Shown one piece after another: positions 6,706 through 14,047 of a stretch of DNA of 21,587 bases (position 1 is the stretch's first letter; the number at the start of each line of letters is the position of its first letter). Position numbers and translations under genes: made by a program. This DNA comes from an uncultured Acetobacteraceae bacterium (GTDB taxonomy: Bacteria > Pseudomonadota > Alphaproteobacteria > Acetobacterales > Acetobacteraceae): positions 1 through 21,587 of the forward strand of contig CALTUD010000041.1 of assembly GCA_943912335.1 (NCBI GenBank), given 5' to 3'. The notes under the pieces were generated by a model. It did not search any database and had not been told where the DNA came from. It was given only the letters and a program-made list of their open reading frames with translations.

Positions 6706-7119
6706 ATGATCACTCTGCCCCCGGACTATCGTCCCACCGACGAAGAGGAGTTCATGAATCCGCTCCATGTGGAGTATTTCCGCCAGCGCCTGCTGAGATG
6801 GCGCGCGGAACTGCTCAAGGAAGCGGACGGTACGTTGGCCAGCTTGTCAGAGGGCGGCATTCACGAAGCCGATATCACCGATCGGGCAAGCGTTGAGACC
6901 GATCGTGCGCTCGAGCTTCGCACGCGAGACCGGGCCCGCAAGCTGATCTCCAAGATCGGTCAGGCACTGCTGCGTATCGAGAGTGGAACTTACGGTTTCT
7001 GCGAGGAAACCGGCGAACCGATCGGTCTGAAGCGTCTGGAAGCCCGGCCGATCGCGACCTTGTCGATCGAGGCGCAGGAGCGCCACGAGCGTATGGAGAA
7101 AGTCCATCGCGACGACTGA
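6706..7119 (+). CDS. dksA: DksA-type RNA polymerase-binding transcription factor with degenerate zinc site
   Basis: 137 aa. Start at 6706 because AGGAAAGG lies 6 bases upstream and the conserved N-terminus begins there (MITLPPDYRPTDEEEFMNP); ATG 6673 is an alternative. The coiled-coil tip motif DITDRAS keeps the aspartate and alanine (Asp59, Ala61) that in E. coli DksA (Asp74, Ala76) act in the polymerase secondary channel, followed by LELRTRDRARKLI. The zinc module is recognisable (GTYGFCEETGEPIGLKRLEARPIATLSIEA), but of the four cysteines only Cys99 remains; the other positions are Thr102, Ser120 and Ala123. Family knowledge: it modulates rRNA and stress promoters with ppGpp, and some alphaproteobacterial and paralogous DksA proteins also lack zinc ligands. 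It is convergent with flgH. Confidence 0.93.
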   Translation: MITLPPDYRPTDEEEFMNPLHVEYFRQRLLRWRAELLKEADGTLASLSEGGIHEADITDRASVETDRALELRTRDRARKLISKIGQALLRIESGTYGFCEETGEPIGLKRLEARPIATLSIEAQERHERMEKVHRDD

Positions 7120-7160
7120 GCCCAATGGTGCAGGGATCACTCAGCCGGGCATATGTCTGA

Positions 7161-7892
7161 TCAGAACGGCAGAAGAATGTCCATGAGCTGCTGACCGTAG
7201 CGTGGGGTCTGCAGATCGGTCATCTGGCCGCGACCGCCATAGGAAATCCGTGCTTCCGCCATGCGGTCATGGGTGATCGTGTTGTCGGCGGTGATGTCTT
7301 GCGGCCTGACGATCCCATTGACGTCCAGGATGCGAAGCTCGCTGTTGACGCGAACTTCCTGACGGGCGTTGACGACGAAATTGCCGTTGGGAAGCACCTG
7401 GGTGATGGTGCCGGCAAGGCGCAAGGTCATGGTTTCGGCCCGCTTGATCGTTCCGGTCGCGACATTGCTGTTGGTGCTGTTCGTAGACAATGATGCGGCG
7501 CCCAGGGCGGACTGGACGATCTTCTGCTTCAGGCCGAACAGATTGGGGATGCCCATCGACTCCGTTCCGGTGCGCGATCCGGTGCTGTTGTTCTCGAAAT
7601 CGGCGTTGTCGGTGATATCGACCAGCACTGTGATCAGGTCGCCCACCTGGGCCGCGCGCTGATCGCGGAAGAATGCCCGGCTGCCGGGGCGCCACAAACT
7701 GGCAATTTCTGCTGGTGCGGGCTGAAGCGGCGGCGTCGGCATCGTGACCGGGCGGTAGTCTCGCGCCTGTGTGGGATCGGAGATCGCCGTCATACTGGGT
7801 GGTCGCCCCAGATCGGACAGGCGTGAGAGCGAGCCGCAGCCTGCTAACCCGGGCGATAAGACCAGAAGAAGAACCAGTCGCCGTGCGTTCAC
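7161..7892 (-). CDS. flgH: Flagellar L-ring lipoprotein FlgH
   Basis: 243 aa with GTG start at 7892, two bases after the flgA stop; GGAGG sits 10 bases upstream. The signal ends in lipobox LAGC (Cys19), as expected for an outer-membrane L-ring subunit. Family motifs: SLWRPGSRAFFRDQRAAQVGDLITVLVDI, then TLRLAGTITQVLPNGNFVVNARQEVRVNSELRILDVNGIVRPQDI and a C-terminal ISYGGRGQMTDLQTPRYGQQLMDILLPF. It forms the outer-membrane bushing around the rod and is the last gene of flgF-flgG-flgA-flgH. Its stop faces dksA with a 41-base gap and no obvious terminator. Confidence 0.97.
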   Translation of the reverse strand: MNARRLVLLLVLSPGLAGCGSLSRLSDLGRPPSMTAISDPTQARDYRPVTMPTPPLQPAPAEIASLWRPGSRAFFRDQRAAQVGDLITVLVDITDNADFENNSTGSRTGTESMGIPNLFGLKQKIVQSALGAASLSTNSTNSNVATGTIKRAETMTLRLAGTITQVLPNGNFVVNARQEVRVNSELRILDVNGIVRPQDITADNTITHDRMAEARISYGGRGQMTDLQTPRYGQQLMDILLPF

Positions 7893-7894
7893 GA

Positions 7895-8944
7895 TCAGCG
7901 CGCCTCCTGCGCGGGGGTGGGCGGTTGCGGCAGGTCGGATACCGACGTGTTCGAGGCAATTCGCGGCAATTGTCCAGCACCCAGACCGGGCTGGTTGGAG
8001 AAGACCGGGGCCGTGCCGGGATCGATGGCGACGTCCGACACAGCGACAACCGTTCCGATCAGGATCGCCCGTGTGGCACTGTTCATGACATGAATTCGGT
8101 CGCCGGTGCCCCCGCCTTCCAATGCTGTTCCGGCCGCGGTGAGCGCCAGGCCGCCACTGGACAGACGCAGCACGACCGGTCGCCCGCGCGTCACGAGCAT
8201 CGGTCGCAGGAACTCGTCCTGCATCAATGACGCACCGGCCGGCATGGGTTGGCGCGTGACCAGACCGGCGATTTCCGCGATATCGGAGATCGGCGTTCCA
8301 CGGAAGGCGGCCTTTCGAACTCGGGCGGGGGCAACGTCCGACGCGGTCACGACAGAGCCGGCGGGGAGCGCGTGCTGCAGAACGAGCGATTGCATCATCT
8401 GCTCGGCGCGACCGGTCACCCGGATCGTTCTTGTGTCCTCGTCCAAAGACATGAACTGAAGACTGGCCGAAAAGCGGCCGTTTTGGGGGTCGTAGTTCAG
8501 CCCTGCGACTGCCGGGGGCGTCGTGTTGTCTGCAGGAAGATCGATGGAAGCGAAGACACCCAGGCTTATATCGGTGTCCGGCGGCATCCCCGCCTCCGCC
8601 AGGGCAGGTTTCAGCGCCGCAACGATTTCTTCGCGCTGCACCGTTCGTGCCAGGCGTTGGATCGAAATGGCGTGGATGGTGGTGCCATCGGGCAACTGCA
8701 CCCCGAATTGCGACGCGATGGCCTGGACCTGTGATGCAGGCACGATCTGGCGCTGACCCGGCGTCGGCGACGGGCCGATATCGCAGTCCTGACCGGGCAA
8801 CAAGCCGGAGAAAAGGTCCGACAACTTGACCGATGCCCCGTGTGGCGTCGCCGCCGACCGGAGCGTTGCAGCCTCCGTGAGCGGAACGTTGGACAACATC
8901 GCCATTACCGCCATCATGGCGGCTGAAAGGTTTCGCTGCTTCAT
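7895..8944 (-). CDS. flgA: Flagella basal body P-ring formation protein FlgA
   Basis: 349 aa. Signal peptide of about 25 residues (ends LTEA). A variable N-terminal half is followed by an SAF-type domain (about 190-250: ALPAGSVVTASDVAPARVRKAAFRGTPIS, then LVTRQPMPAGASLMQDEFLRP) and the FlgA end TRGRPVVLRLSSGGLALTAAGTALEGGGTGDRIHVMNSATRAILIGTV (252-299). It is a periplasmic chaperone for P-ring (FlgI) assembly. It is longer than enterobacterial FlgA (about 220 aa) through its N-terminal part and a Pro/Gly-rich tail of about 45 residues (305-349). ATG overlaps the flgG stop (ATGA); flgH follows two bases downstream. Confidence 0.94.
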   Translation of the reverse strand: MKQRNLSAAMMAVMAMLSNVPLTEAATLRSAATPHGASVKLSDLFSGLLPGQDCDIGPSPTPGQRQIVPASQVQAIASQFGVQLPDGTTIHAISIQRLARTVQREEIVAALKPALAEAGMPPDTDISLGVFASIDLPADNTTPPAVAGLNYDPQNGRFSASLQFMSLDEDTRTIRVTGRAEQMMQSLVLQHALPAGSVVTASDVAPARVRKAAFRGTPISDIAEIAGLVTRQPMPAGASLMQDEFLRPMLVTRGRPVVLRLSSGGLALTAAGTALEGGGTGDRIHVMNSATRAILIGTVVAVSDVAIDPGTAPVFSNQPGLGAGQLPRIASNTSVSDLPQPPTPAQEAR

Positions 8945-9726
8945 TTGAGGTTGGTCAGGGTCTGCATCATGTCGTCAGATGCGGTGATCACCTTGCTGTT
9001 CATCTCATAGGCACGCTGCGCGGTGATCAGGTCAGTAATCTCCGTCACCACGTTGACGTTCGAGCTTTCGACGAAGCCTTGCATCACGCTGCCGAATCCG
9101 GCGGCTCCCGGAGTGCCTGTGGTAGGGGCGCCGGATGCAGCCGTCTGCGTCAGGAGGTTGTCGCCTTTCGCATCCAGGCCGGTTTCGTTGGGAAATACGG
9201 CCAGCTGGATCTGACCTACCGTCTGTGCGGCGGTTTGCCCCGCCAGTGTCACCTGTACCTGGCCAGAAGCGTTGATCGACACGTTCTCGGCATTGGTCGG
9301 AACGGTAATGCCCGGTGCCACTGCGTAGCCGTCTGCGGTGACGATGGTGCCGTCCGCGGCGAGGGCGAAAGTGCCGTCGCGGGTGTAGGCCGTGTCGCCC
9401 GAGGGCATCGTCACCTGGAAGTAGCCATTGCCTTGGATGGCCATGTCCAGCGTGTTGCTGGTCTGTGTCAGGTTGCCCTGTTCGTTGATGCGGTAGATCG
9501 CCGCGGTTTTGACGCCGAGGCCGAGCTGTGCGCCAGACGGAACCACAGTTCCGCTATCCGAGCTGTTGGAGCCGACCCTGCGCAGGTCCTGGTACATCAG
9601 ATCCTGGAACTCCGCGCGCCGCCGCTTGAAGCCAGTGGTGGTCATGTTGGCAATATTGTTGGAGATGGTTTCGACGTTGGTTTGCTGGGCCTGCATGCCC
9701 GTGCCGGCTATGTCGAGTGCGCGCAT
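8941..9726 (-). CDS. flgG: Flagellar distal rod protein FlgG
   Basis: 261 aa, standard length. N-terminal rod motif MRALDIAGTGMQAQQTNVETISNNIANMTTTGFKRRRAEF, central DMAIQGNGYFQV and TRDGTFALAADGTIVTADGYAV, and the C-terminal helix SSNVNVVTEITDLITAQRAYEMNSKVI, all diagnostic for FlgG. It has no signal peptide because it leaves through the flagellar export apparatus. It forms the distal rod inside the P and L rings encoded in the same and neighbouring units. A purine-rich site (GAGAAAGAAG) precedes the ATG; the stop overlaps the flgA start by four bases. Confidence 0.98.
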   Translation of the reverse strand: MRALDIAGTGMQAQQTNVETISNNIANMTTTGFKRRRAEFQDLMYQDLRRVGSNSSDSGTVVPSGAQLGLGVKTAAIYRINEQGNLTQTSNTLDMAIQGNGYFQVTMPSGDTAYTRDGTFALAADGTIVTADGYAVAPGITVPTNAENVSINASGQVQVTLAGQTAAQTVGQIQLAVFPNETGLDAKGDNLLTQTAASGAPTTGTPGAAGFGSVMQGFVESSNVNVVTEITDLITAQRAYEMNSKVITASDDMMQTLTNLK

Positions 9727-9759
9727 GGCTTCTTTCTCGATGTCTCGTGCGAGGCGTGA

Positions 9760-10503
9760 TCAGGAGGACAGGGTCTGGCCGAGCTTGTCGATCGCGTTCT
9801 GACGACGCTGTGCTTCGGCCTCGACGAACTGAGACGAGAATTCGAATTCCCGCTGTGTTTGCAGCATGGTTGTCAGTTCGGCGATGCTCTGGACGTTGCT
9901 GCCTTCCGTCGCTCCTTGGGTGATTTTCGGCTGCGCCACCGGCGTGGTGCCGCTGCTGGTTGCATAAAGAGAACCGCCGATGGGCCTGACATCGGCCGGC
10001 GTGTCCGCTGTGACCACGGCGATCTGGCCGACCTGGCCGTTCTCTGTGGAAATGGTGCCGTCACCGGCGATTCGGATCTGCGTGTCCGACGGCGAAAGTC
10101 GGATCGGCTGACCGCCTGTGTCGAGTACCGCGTTTCCGGCGGGGTCGGACAGAACGCCGTCTTGGCCGAGGGAGAACCGTCCGGCGCGCGTCAGTCTCGT
10201 GCCTTGCGGGGTAGAAACCGTGAAATAACCATCGCCCGACAAAGCCACGTCAAGCGGATTTCCGGTGGGTACGATCGTACCTTCGCGCTGGTCCAGATAG
10301 GTCGCGCGATCCTGCGTGTAGGCGTATGGGGTGCCGCCATGCGATGGCAGGGTGCCGTTTTGACGCGACAGGAAGTCGCTGAACAAGACGCGCTGTGCTT
10401 TGAAGCCGTCGGTGTTCGCGTTGGCGATATTGTTCGCGACGACTTCCATGGCGCGTTGCTGGGCGTCCATCCGGGACAGGGCGATATAGGTGGTGTTTTC
10501 CAT
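9760..10503 (-). CDS. flgF: Flagellar proximal rod protein FlgF
   Basis: 247 aa from the ATG at 10503. N-terminal motif TYIALSRMDAQQRAMEVVANNIANANTDGFKAQR, central LDVALSGDGYFTVSTPQGTRLTRAGRFSL and C-terminal SNVQSIAELTTMLQTQREFEFSSQFVEA identify FlgF, distinguished from FlgG by the MENTTYIALSRM start. The ATG at 10503 has GAGGG 7 bases upstream; an in-frame ATG at 10551 would add 16 unconserved residues. It heads flgF-flgG-flgA-flgH and is divergent from fliL across a region with an exact CtrA-type box. Confidence 0.96.
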   Translation of the reverse strand: MENTTYIALSRMDAQQRAMEVVANNIANANTDGFKAQRVLFSDFLSRQNGTLPSHGGTPYAYTQDRATYLDQREGTIVPTGNPLDVALSGDGYFTVSTPQGTRLTRAGRFSLGQDGVLSDPAGNAVLDTGGQPIRLSPSDTQIRIAGDGTISTENGQVGQIAVVTADTPADVRPIGGSLYATSSGTTPVAQPKITQGATEGSNVQSIAELTTMLQTQREFEFSSQFVEAEAQRRQNAIDKLGQTLSS

Positions 10504-10555
10504 CACGGACCCTCGGTAACGAGAGACATTGTCGCTCGGAGGGCTGAACAAACCC

Positions 10556-10594
10556 TTAACGCCGAATCGTTTCCGCTCTTAAGAGGGCCTTAAC
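10556..10594. promoter_or_regulatory. CtrA-type binding site in the flgF / fliL divergent promoter region
   Basis: TTAA at 10579-10582, a 7-base spacer, and TTAAC at 10590-10594 give an exact match to the CtrA consensus TTAA-N7-TTAAC known from Caulobacter and other alphaproteobacteria. An additional TTAAC half-site lies at 10556-10560. The box is 76 bases from the flgF ATG and 58 bases from the fliL ATG. In Caulobacter fliLM is among the flagellar operons controlled by CtrA. I see no good sigma54 match in the same region. Binding is inferred from sequence only. Confidence 0.7.
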
Positions 10595-10651
10595 GATCAT
10601 TGGTGCACACTTCGTTCGGGAGCCAGAAGGGCTGCTGCCGGAGTGGGATCG

Positions 10652-11128
10652 ATGAGCGAAGCGGAACACAAGGATGAGGCTGGCAGTGGTGGGGGCGGCA
10701 AGAAGCGCCTCATCATCACAGCCGCCGCGGTGCTGCTCATCGGTGGCGGCGGTGCCGGTGCCTGGTTCGGCGGTCTGATCGGCCATGGCGGCCATTCCGC
10801 CAAGGCGAAGGCCGTCGCGGAAAAGCCGGTCCTGGTGGATCTGCCGGACATGATCTCGAACCTCGACACAGGTGGCCGCCGGGCCAGCTTCGTAAAACTG
10901 CATGTCAAATTGCAGGTGGATCATGCTGCGGATGTCGCTGCCATCACCGCGGCCGAACCCGAACTGGTCGATATTTTTCAGACCTATCTCCGCGAGATGC
11001 GTCCGGAGGAGTTGCGTGGCGGCGAGGGAACCTACAGGCTGCGCGAGGCCCTGATGAACCGTGTGGATGCCCGGCTGGCGCCGGTGCAGGTCTCCGACCT
11101 CCTGTTTACGCAGTTGCTCGTGCAATGA
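10652..11128 (+). CDS. fliL: Flagellar basal body-associated protein FliL
   Basis: 158 aa from the ATG at 10652 (GGAG 8 bases upstream; GTG 10643 is a weaker option). A charged, glycine-rich cytoplasmic start (GSGGGGKKR) leads into one membrane segment of about 20-43 (LIITAAAVLLIGGGGAGAWFGG), then a periplasmic FliL domain with RRASFVKLHVKLQVD (76-90) and the family end REALMNRVDARLAPVQVSDLLFTQLLVQ. FliL surrounds and stabilises the MotA/MotB stator in the inner membrane. It is the first gene of the plus-strand motor operon; its stop overlaps the fliM ATG (ATGA). Confidence 0.95.
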   Translation: MSEAEHKDEAGSGGGGKKRLIITAAAVLLIGGGGAGAWFGGLIGHGGHSAKAKAVAEKPVLVDLPDMISNLDTGGRRASFVKLHVKLQVDHAADVAAITAAEPELVDIFQTYLREMRPEELRGGEGTYRLREALMNRVDARLAPVQVSDLLFTQLLVQ

Positions 11129-12219
11129 GTGGCGCGGATACCGACAGCGACGAGGATCTCGCCTCCGCCTGGGCCTCGTCCCTTGAGGAAGAGGCCGCGC
11201 CGGCCGGAGTGGAAGTCGCGCCGGATTCGACCCGTATTCTGAATCAGGCCGAAATCGACAGCCTGCTCGGTTTCGAGCAGGGACAATCGGATGACGTCGA
11301 CAGCGACGGCATGAGGCGGATCATCAGTTCCGGGCTGATCTCTTACGAACGCCTGCCGATGCTGGAGATCGTCTTCGATCGCCTGGTGCGGATCATGTCG
11401 ACCAGCCTGCGTAATTTCACCAACGACAACGTCGAAGTATCGATCGACAACGTGGTATCGCTTCGTTTCGGCGATTATCTCGACTCGGTTCCTCTACCGG
11501 CGATGTTCGCGGTTTTCAAAGCCGAGGAGTGGGAGAATTACGGGTTGATGGTCATCGACTCGGCAATGATCTACTCGATCGTCGATGTTCTGCTTGGCGG
11601 CCGCCGTGGCACGGCGGCCATGCGGATCGAAGGTCGCCCGTATACGACCATCGAGCGTACGTTGGTGGAACGCCTCATTCGTGTCGTGTTGGCGGATCTA
11701 TCGACCAGTTTCGACCCACTCTGCGCGATCACGTTCCGTTTTGAGCGGCTCGAGGTGAATCCGCGTTTCGCCGCGATTTCCCGGTTGTCGAACGCGGCGG
11801 TGCTCGCACGCATGCATGTGGACATGGAGGATCGCGGCGGCCGGATGGATCTGGTGCTGCCCTACGCCACACTGGAGCCGGTACGTGAGCTGCTTTTGCA
11901 GCAATTCATGGGTGAGAAATTTGGCCGCGATGCCATCTGGGAGACTCACCTAGCTGAAGAGCTGTGGAACACAGATATCGATCTCGACGTGGTTCTTGAT
12001 GAACAGCACATGCGTTTATCGGACGTCCTGGACCTGAAGCCAGGCAGCCAGTTCATTCTCCGGCAGGGTCCCGAGGCGCCGGTGCAACTCAAATGTGGCC
12101 AAGTCGTGCTGTTCGAGGGGCGGGTCGGACGACGGAAGAATCGTGTCGCAGTCCGGATCGATCAGGTTACGGGTCACCCTTCCCATCCCAACGAACCGCT
12201 CGGCTCGAAACGAGGCTGA
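11125..12219 (+). CDS. fliM: Flagellar motor switch protein FliM
   Basis: 364 aa. The CheY-P-binding helix ILNQAEIDSLLGF is present, but at residues 38-50 behind an acidic extension (TDSDEDLASAWASSLEEEAA). The middle domain runs about 60-260 (ISYERLPMLEIVFDRLVRIMSTSLRNFTNDNVEV, YGLMVIDSAMIYSIVDVLLGG with GG replacing the more usual FGG), and the SpoA-like C-terminal domain about 270-345 (DIDLDVVLDEQHMRLSDVLDLKPGSQFIL). It forms the C-ring that switches rotation direction on binding CheY-P. The ATG overlaps the fliL stop; the next gene starts one base after its stop. Confidence 0.97.
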   Translation: MSGADTDSDEDLASAWASSLEEEAAPAGVEVAPDSTRILNQAEIDSLLGFEQGQSDDVDSDGMRRIISSGLISYERLPMLEIVFDRLVRIMSTSLRNFTNDNVEVSIDNVVSLRFGDYLDSVPLPAMFAVFKAEEWENYGLMVIDSAMIYSIVDVLLGGRRGTAAMRIEGRPYTTIERTLVERLIRVVLADLSTSFDPLCAITFRFERLEVNPRFAAISRLSNAAVLARMHVDMEDRGGRMDLVLPYATLEPVRELLLQQFMGEKFGRDAIWETHLAEELWNTDIDLDVVLDEQHMRLSDVLDLKPGSQFILRQGPEAPVQLKCGQVVLFEGRVGRRKNRVAVRIDQVTGHPSHPNEPLGSKRG

Positions 12220-12220
12220 C

Positions 12221-12712
12221 ATGGGCTTCTTGTTGAACAATACGGAATTGTCCGTCGATGTCCTGCTGATGGTGATGCTGCTCGCGACCATGCTGGTGGC
12301 GTTCAGGCTGGAGCGGGCACTTGGTGTGCTCCGACGGGATCGGGCATCCCTGGAGAAGCTGGTTCAGAACTTCAACGACAGCACGGCGCAGGCCGAGAAT
12401 GGCATTGAGAAACTGCAAGCTGCCGCGCAATCGACGGGGCGGGACATCGGGCGTCACATCGATCAGGCGCGGCGCCTGGAATCGGATTTGCAGTTCCTGA
12501 TCTCCCGGGCGGAAAAGATGGCCGACAAGGTAGAAGCCGGTCTGACCTCGAGCAAGCGGATTGCATCGGCGGAAGCGAGATCGTCGACGGATAGTCTGTC
12601 TCCAAAACCGTCCTTCAGCCTGTCCAGCACCTTGGGCGCAGCCGAGGCGGAAGCAAAGCCACGCAGCCAGGCGGAAAAGGATCTGCTGCTGGCTCTTCGG
12701 GCAGTGCGTTGA
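12221..12712 (+). CDS. DUF6468-like membrane-anchored coiled-coil protein of the motor operon
   Basis: 163 aa. One N-terminal membrane segment (about 11-29, SVDVLLMVMLLATMLVAFRL), then a heptad-like helical region of about 31-106 (LEKLVQNFNDSTAQAENGIEKLQAAAQSTGRD, IDQARRLESDLQFLISRAEKMADKV), then a Ser/Ala-rich linker and a short conserved-looking end (RSQAEKDLLLALRAVR). I believe this is the small family DUF6468 found next to fliM in alphaproteobacteria; no biochemical role is known to me. It starts one base after the fliM stop, and its stop overlaps the motE-like start region, so it is translated with the motor genes. A role in placing the switch or stator is inference only. Confidence 0.78.
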   Translation: MGFLLNNTELSVDVLLMVMLLATMLVAFRLERALGVLRRDRASLEKLVQNFNDSTAQAENGIEKLQAAAQSTGRDIGRHIDQARRLESDLQFLISRAEKMADKVEAGLTSSKRIASAEARSSTDSLSPKPSFSLSSTLGAAEAEAKPRSQAEKDLLLALRAVR

Positions 12713-12714
12713 TC

Positions 12715-13356
12715 ATGGCGCGTCTGTCCTGGCAGCGTGCGCTGCTTCCCGCCACCATCGCCGTCATGTTCGTGGCGCTTACCGAGCGCGCTGGGACCTT
12801 GGCGAGGGCGGCGACAGAAGCCAAGCCGTCCCTGGCGGCGCTGGCCTCACCGCCATCGCAAAATCCCGCTCCGAAGATCGTGGGCGCCAAGGTTTCCGCT
12901 GCTGCCACCGCACCGACTGCCGTGGACGAAGCGAATGCCCTGGCCGATCTGAAGCGCCGCCGCGAGGCGCTGGACAAGCGCTCGGCAGCCCTTGACGAGC
13001 GGGCGGAACTGCTGGCTGCGGCGGAGCAGAAACTCCAGGCGCGGCTCGATCAGCTCGGGGCGTTGCAGATGCGGCTCGAGCAAACCGAACAACAGCGCAA
13101 GGTGCGCGCCAATGCGAATTGGACCGGTTTGGTGAAGACCTACGAGGCGATGAAGCCGGACGATGCGGCCGCTATCTTCAATGTGCTCGATATGGATGTG
13201 CTGCTCGAAGTTCTGGATCGCATGGACGATCGCAAGGAAGCCGGGGTGCTGGCGGCAATGTTGCCGGAGCGCGCCCGGCAGGCGACGCAGATGCTGGCGC
13301 GCAAGCGTCTCCAAGAGAATGCGGATGCTCCCCAGATGGTCGGTCAACATGGATAG
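12715..13356 (+). CDS. MotE-like protein (signal peptide, coiled coil, MgtE_N-like domain)
   Basis: 213 aa from ATG 12715 (TTG 12709 possible). Order of parts: N-terminal hydrophobic signal or anchor (about 8-22), Ala/Pro-rich linker, coiled coil 75-130 (LKRRREALDKRSAALDERAELLAAAEQKLQ), then NWTGLVKTYEAMKPDDAAAIFNVLDMDVLLEVLDRMDDRKEAGVLAAMLPERARQATQML (136-195), the MgtE-N-like module of MotE proteins. Family knowledge: in Sinorhizobium meliloti MotE is a periplasmic chaperone for the motor protein MotC. Here it lies two genes before a large exported protein, a possible client (inference). Its last eight bases overlap the next gene if that starts at 13349. Confidence 0.85.
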   Translation: MARLSWQRALLPATIAVMFVALTERAGTLARAATEAKPSLAALASPPSQNPAPKIVGAKVSAAATAPTAVDEANALADLKRRREALDKRSAALDERAELLAAAEQKLQARLDQLGALQMRLEQTEQQRKVRANANWTGLVKTYEAMKPDDAAAIFNVLDMDVLLEVLDRMDDRKEAGVLAAMLPERARQATQMLARKRLQENADAPQMVGQHG

Positions 13357-14047
13357 GAAAGACATCCAGCGGCAGCGGATCAACACCGCTGCTGCAACGA
13401 CGATCCCGTGCGAAGGGCTCAAGATGGGTTCGACAAATCTGGCAGCCAGGCTCGCCGAGCGGAAAGCTGCCTATACCGATCCTGAATCCGCCGCCGTGAC
13501 AGAGATCGTGATGTCGGTCCTGTCCACGATGAGTGGCGATATGGGCCCGCGCGAGGCGGCGTTGCTGCACGAAATCAACACGCTTGGCATGGCAGTGGCT
13601 ACCGCGCGTGAGGAGATCGCGGCCTTACATGTGGATGACATCATGATCAGCCACATTCCGTGTGCCACGGACGAGCTCGACGCGATCGTCGCGCATACCG
13701 CAGCTGCCACCGAGTCGATCCTGGAGGTCTGCGAGACGCTCGATATGCTCGGTGCCGGGCTGGAAGGCGAGGCAGGGGCAGATCTGCAGATGGCGACCGG
13801 CCGGATCTACGAAGCCTGCAGCTTCCAGGACATCACCGGTCAGCGGATCACGAAAGTCGTCGCGACGTTGAAGACGATCGAAAGCACGATCGCGCGTATC
13901 AGCAGCACGTTCGGGCAGCCGCAATCGACCGTCGAGGTGGAACTGTCTTCCAAGCCGGAAGGTGTGTCTTTGTTGAACGGGCCGCAGCTTCCGGGTGCCG
14001 CAATGGATCAGGCGGATATCGACAGATTACTGGCCAGTTTCGATTGA
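13349..14047 (+). CDS. CheZ-family protein phosphatase
   Basis: 232 aa from ATG 13349; ATG 13424, with AAGGG 7 bases upstream, would give 207 aa. The core matches CheZ: a long helical stretch (about 47-150) and the signature YEACSFQDITGQRITKVVATLKTIE (154-178), with Asp161 and Gln165 at the places of E. coli CheZ Asp143 and Gln147, which drive CheY-P dephosphorylation. The C-terminal end MDQADIDRLLASFD resembles the CheY-binding tail of CheZ. Activity on a CheY here is inferred from these residues. It lies in the motor operon rather than with chemotaxis genes, overlapping motE-like at its start and ending in TGATG with the next gene. Confidence 0.85.
   Translation: MDRKDIQRQRINTAAATTIPCEGLKMGSTNLAARLAERKAAYTDPESAAVTEIVMSVLSTMSGDMGPREAALLHEINTLGMAVATAREEIAALHVDDIMISHIPCATDELDAIVAHTAAATESILEVCETLDMLGAGLEGEAGADLQMATGRIYEACSFQDITGQRITKVVATLKTIESTIARISSTFGQPQSTVEVELSSKPEGVSLLNGPQLPGAAMDQADIDRLLASFD

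Noticed and set aside
10503..10652. sigma54 promoter for flgF or fliL
   Set aside because: TGGC and TTGGTGC fragments occur, but none has the GG-N10-GC spacing needed.
13660..14046. Upstream extension of the 948-aa gene inside the cheZ-like gene
   Set aside because: It overlaps the CheZ signature in another frame; the signal peptide begins exactly at the ATG at 14047, coupled to the cheZ-like stop.
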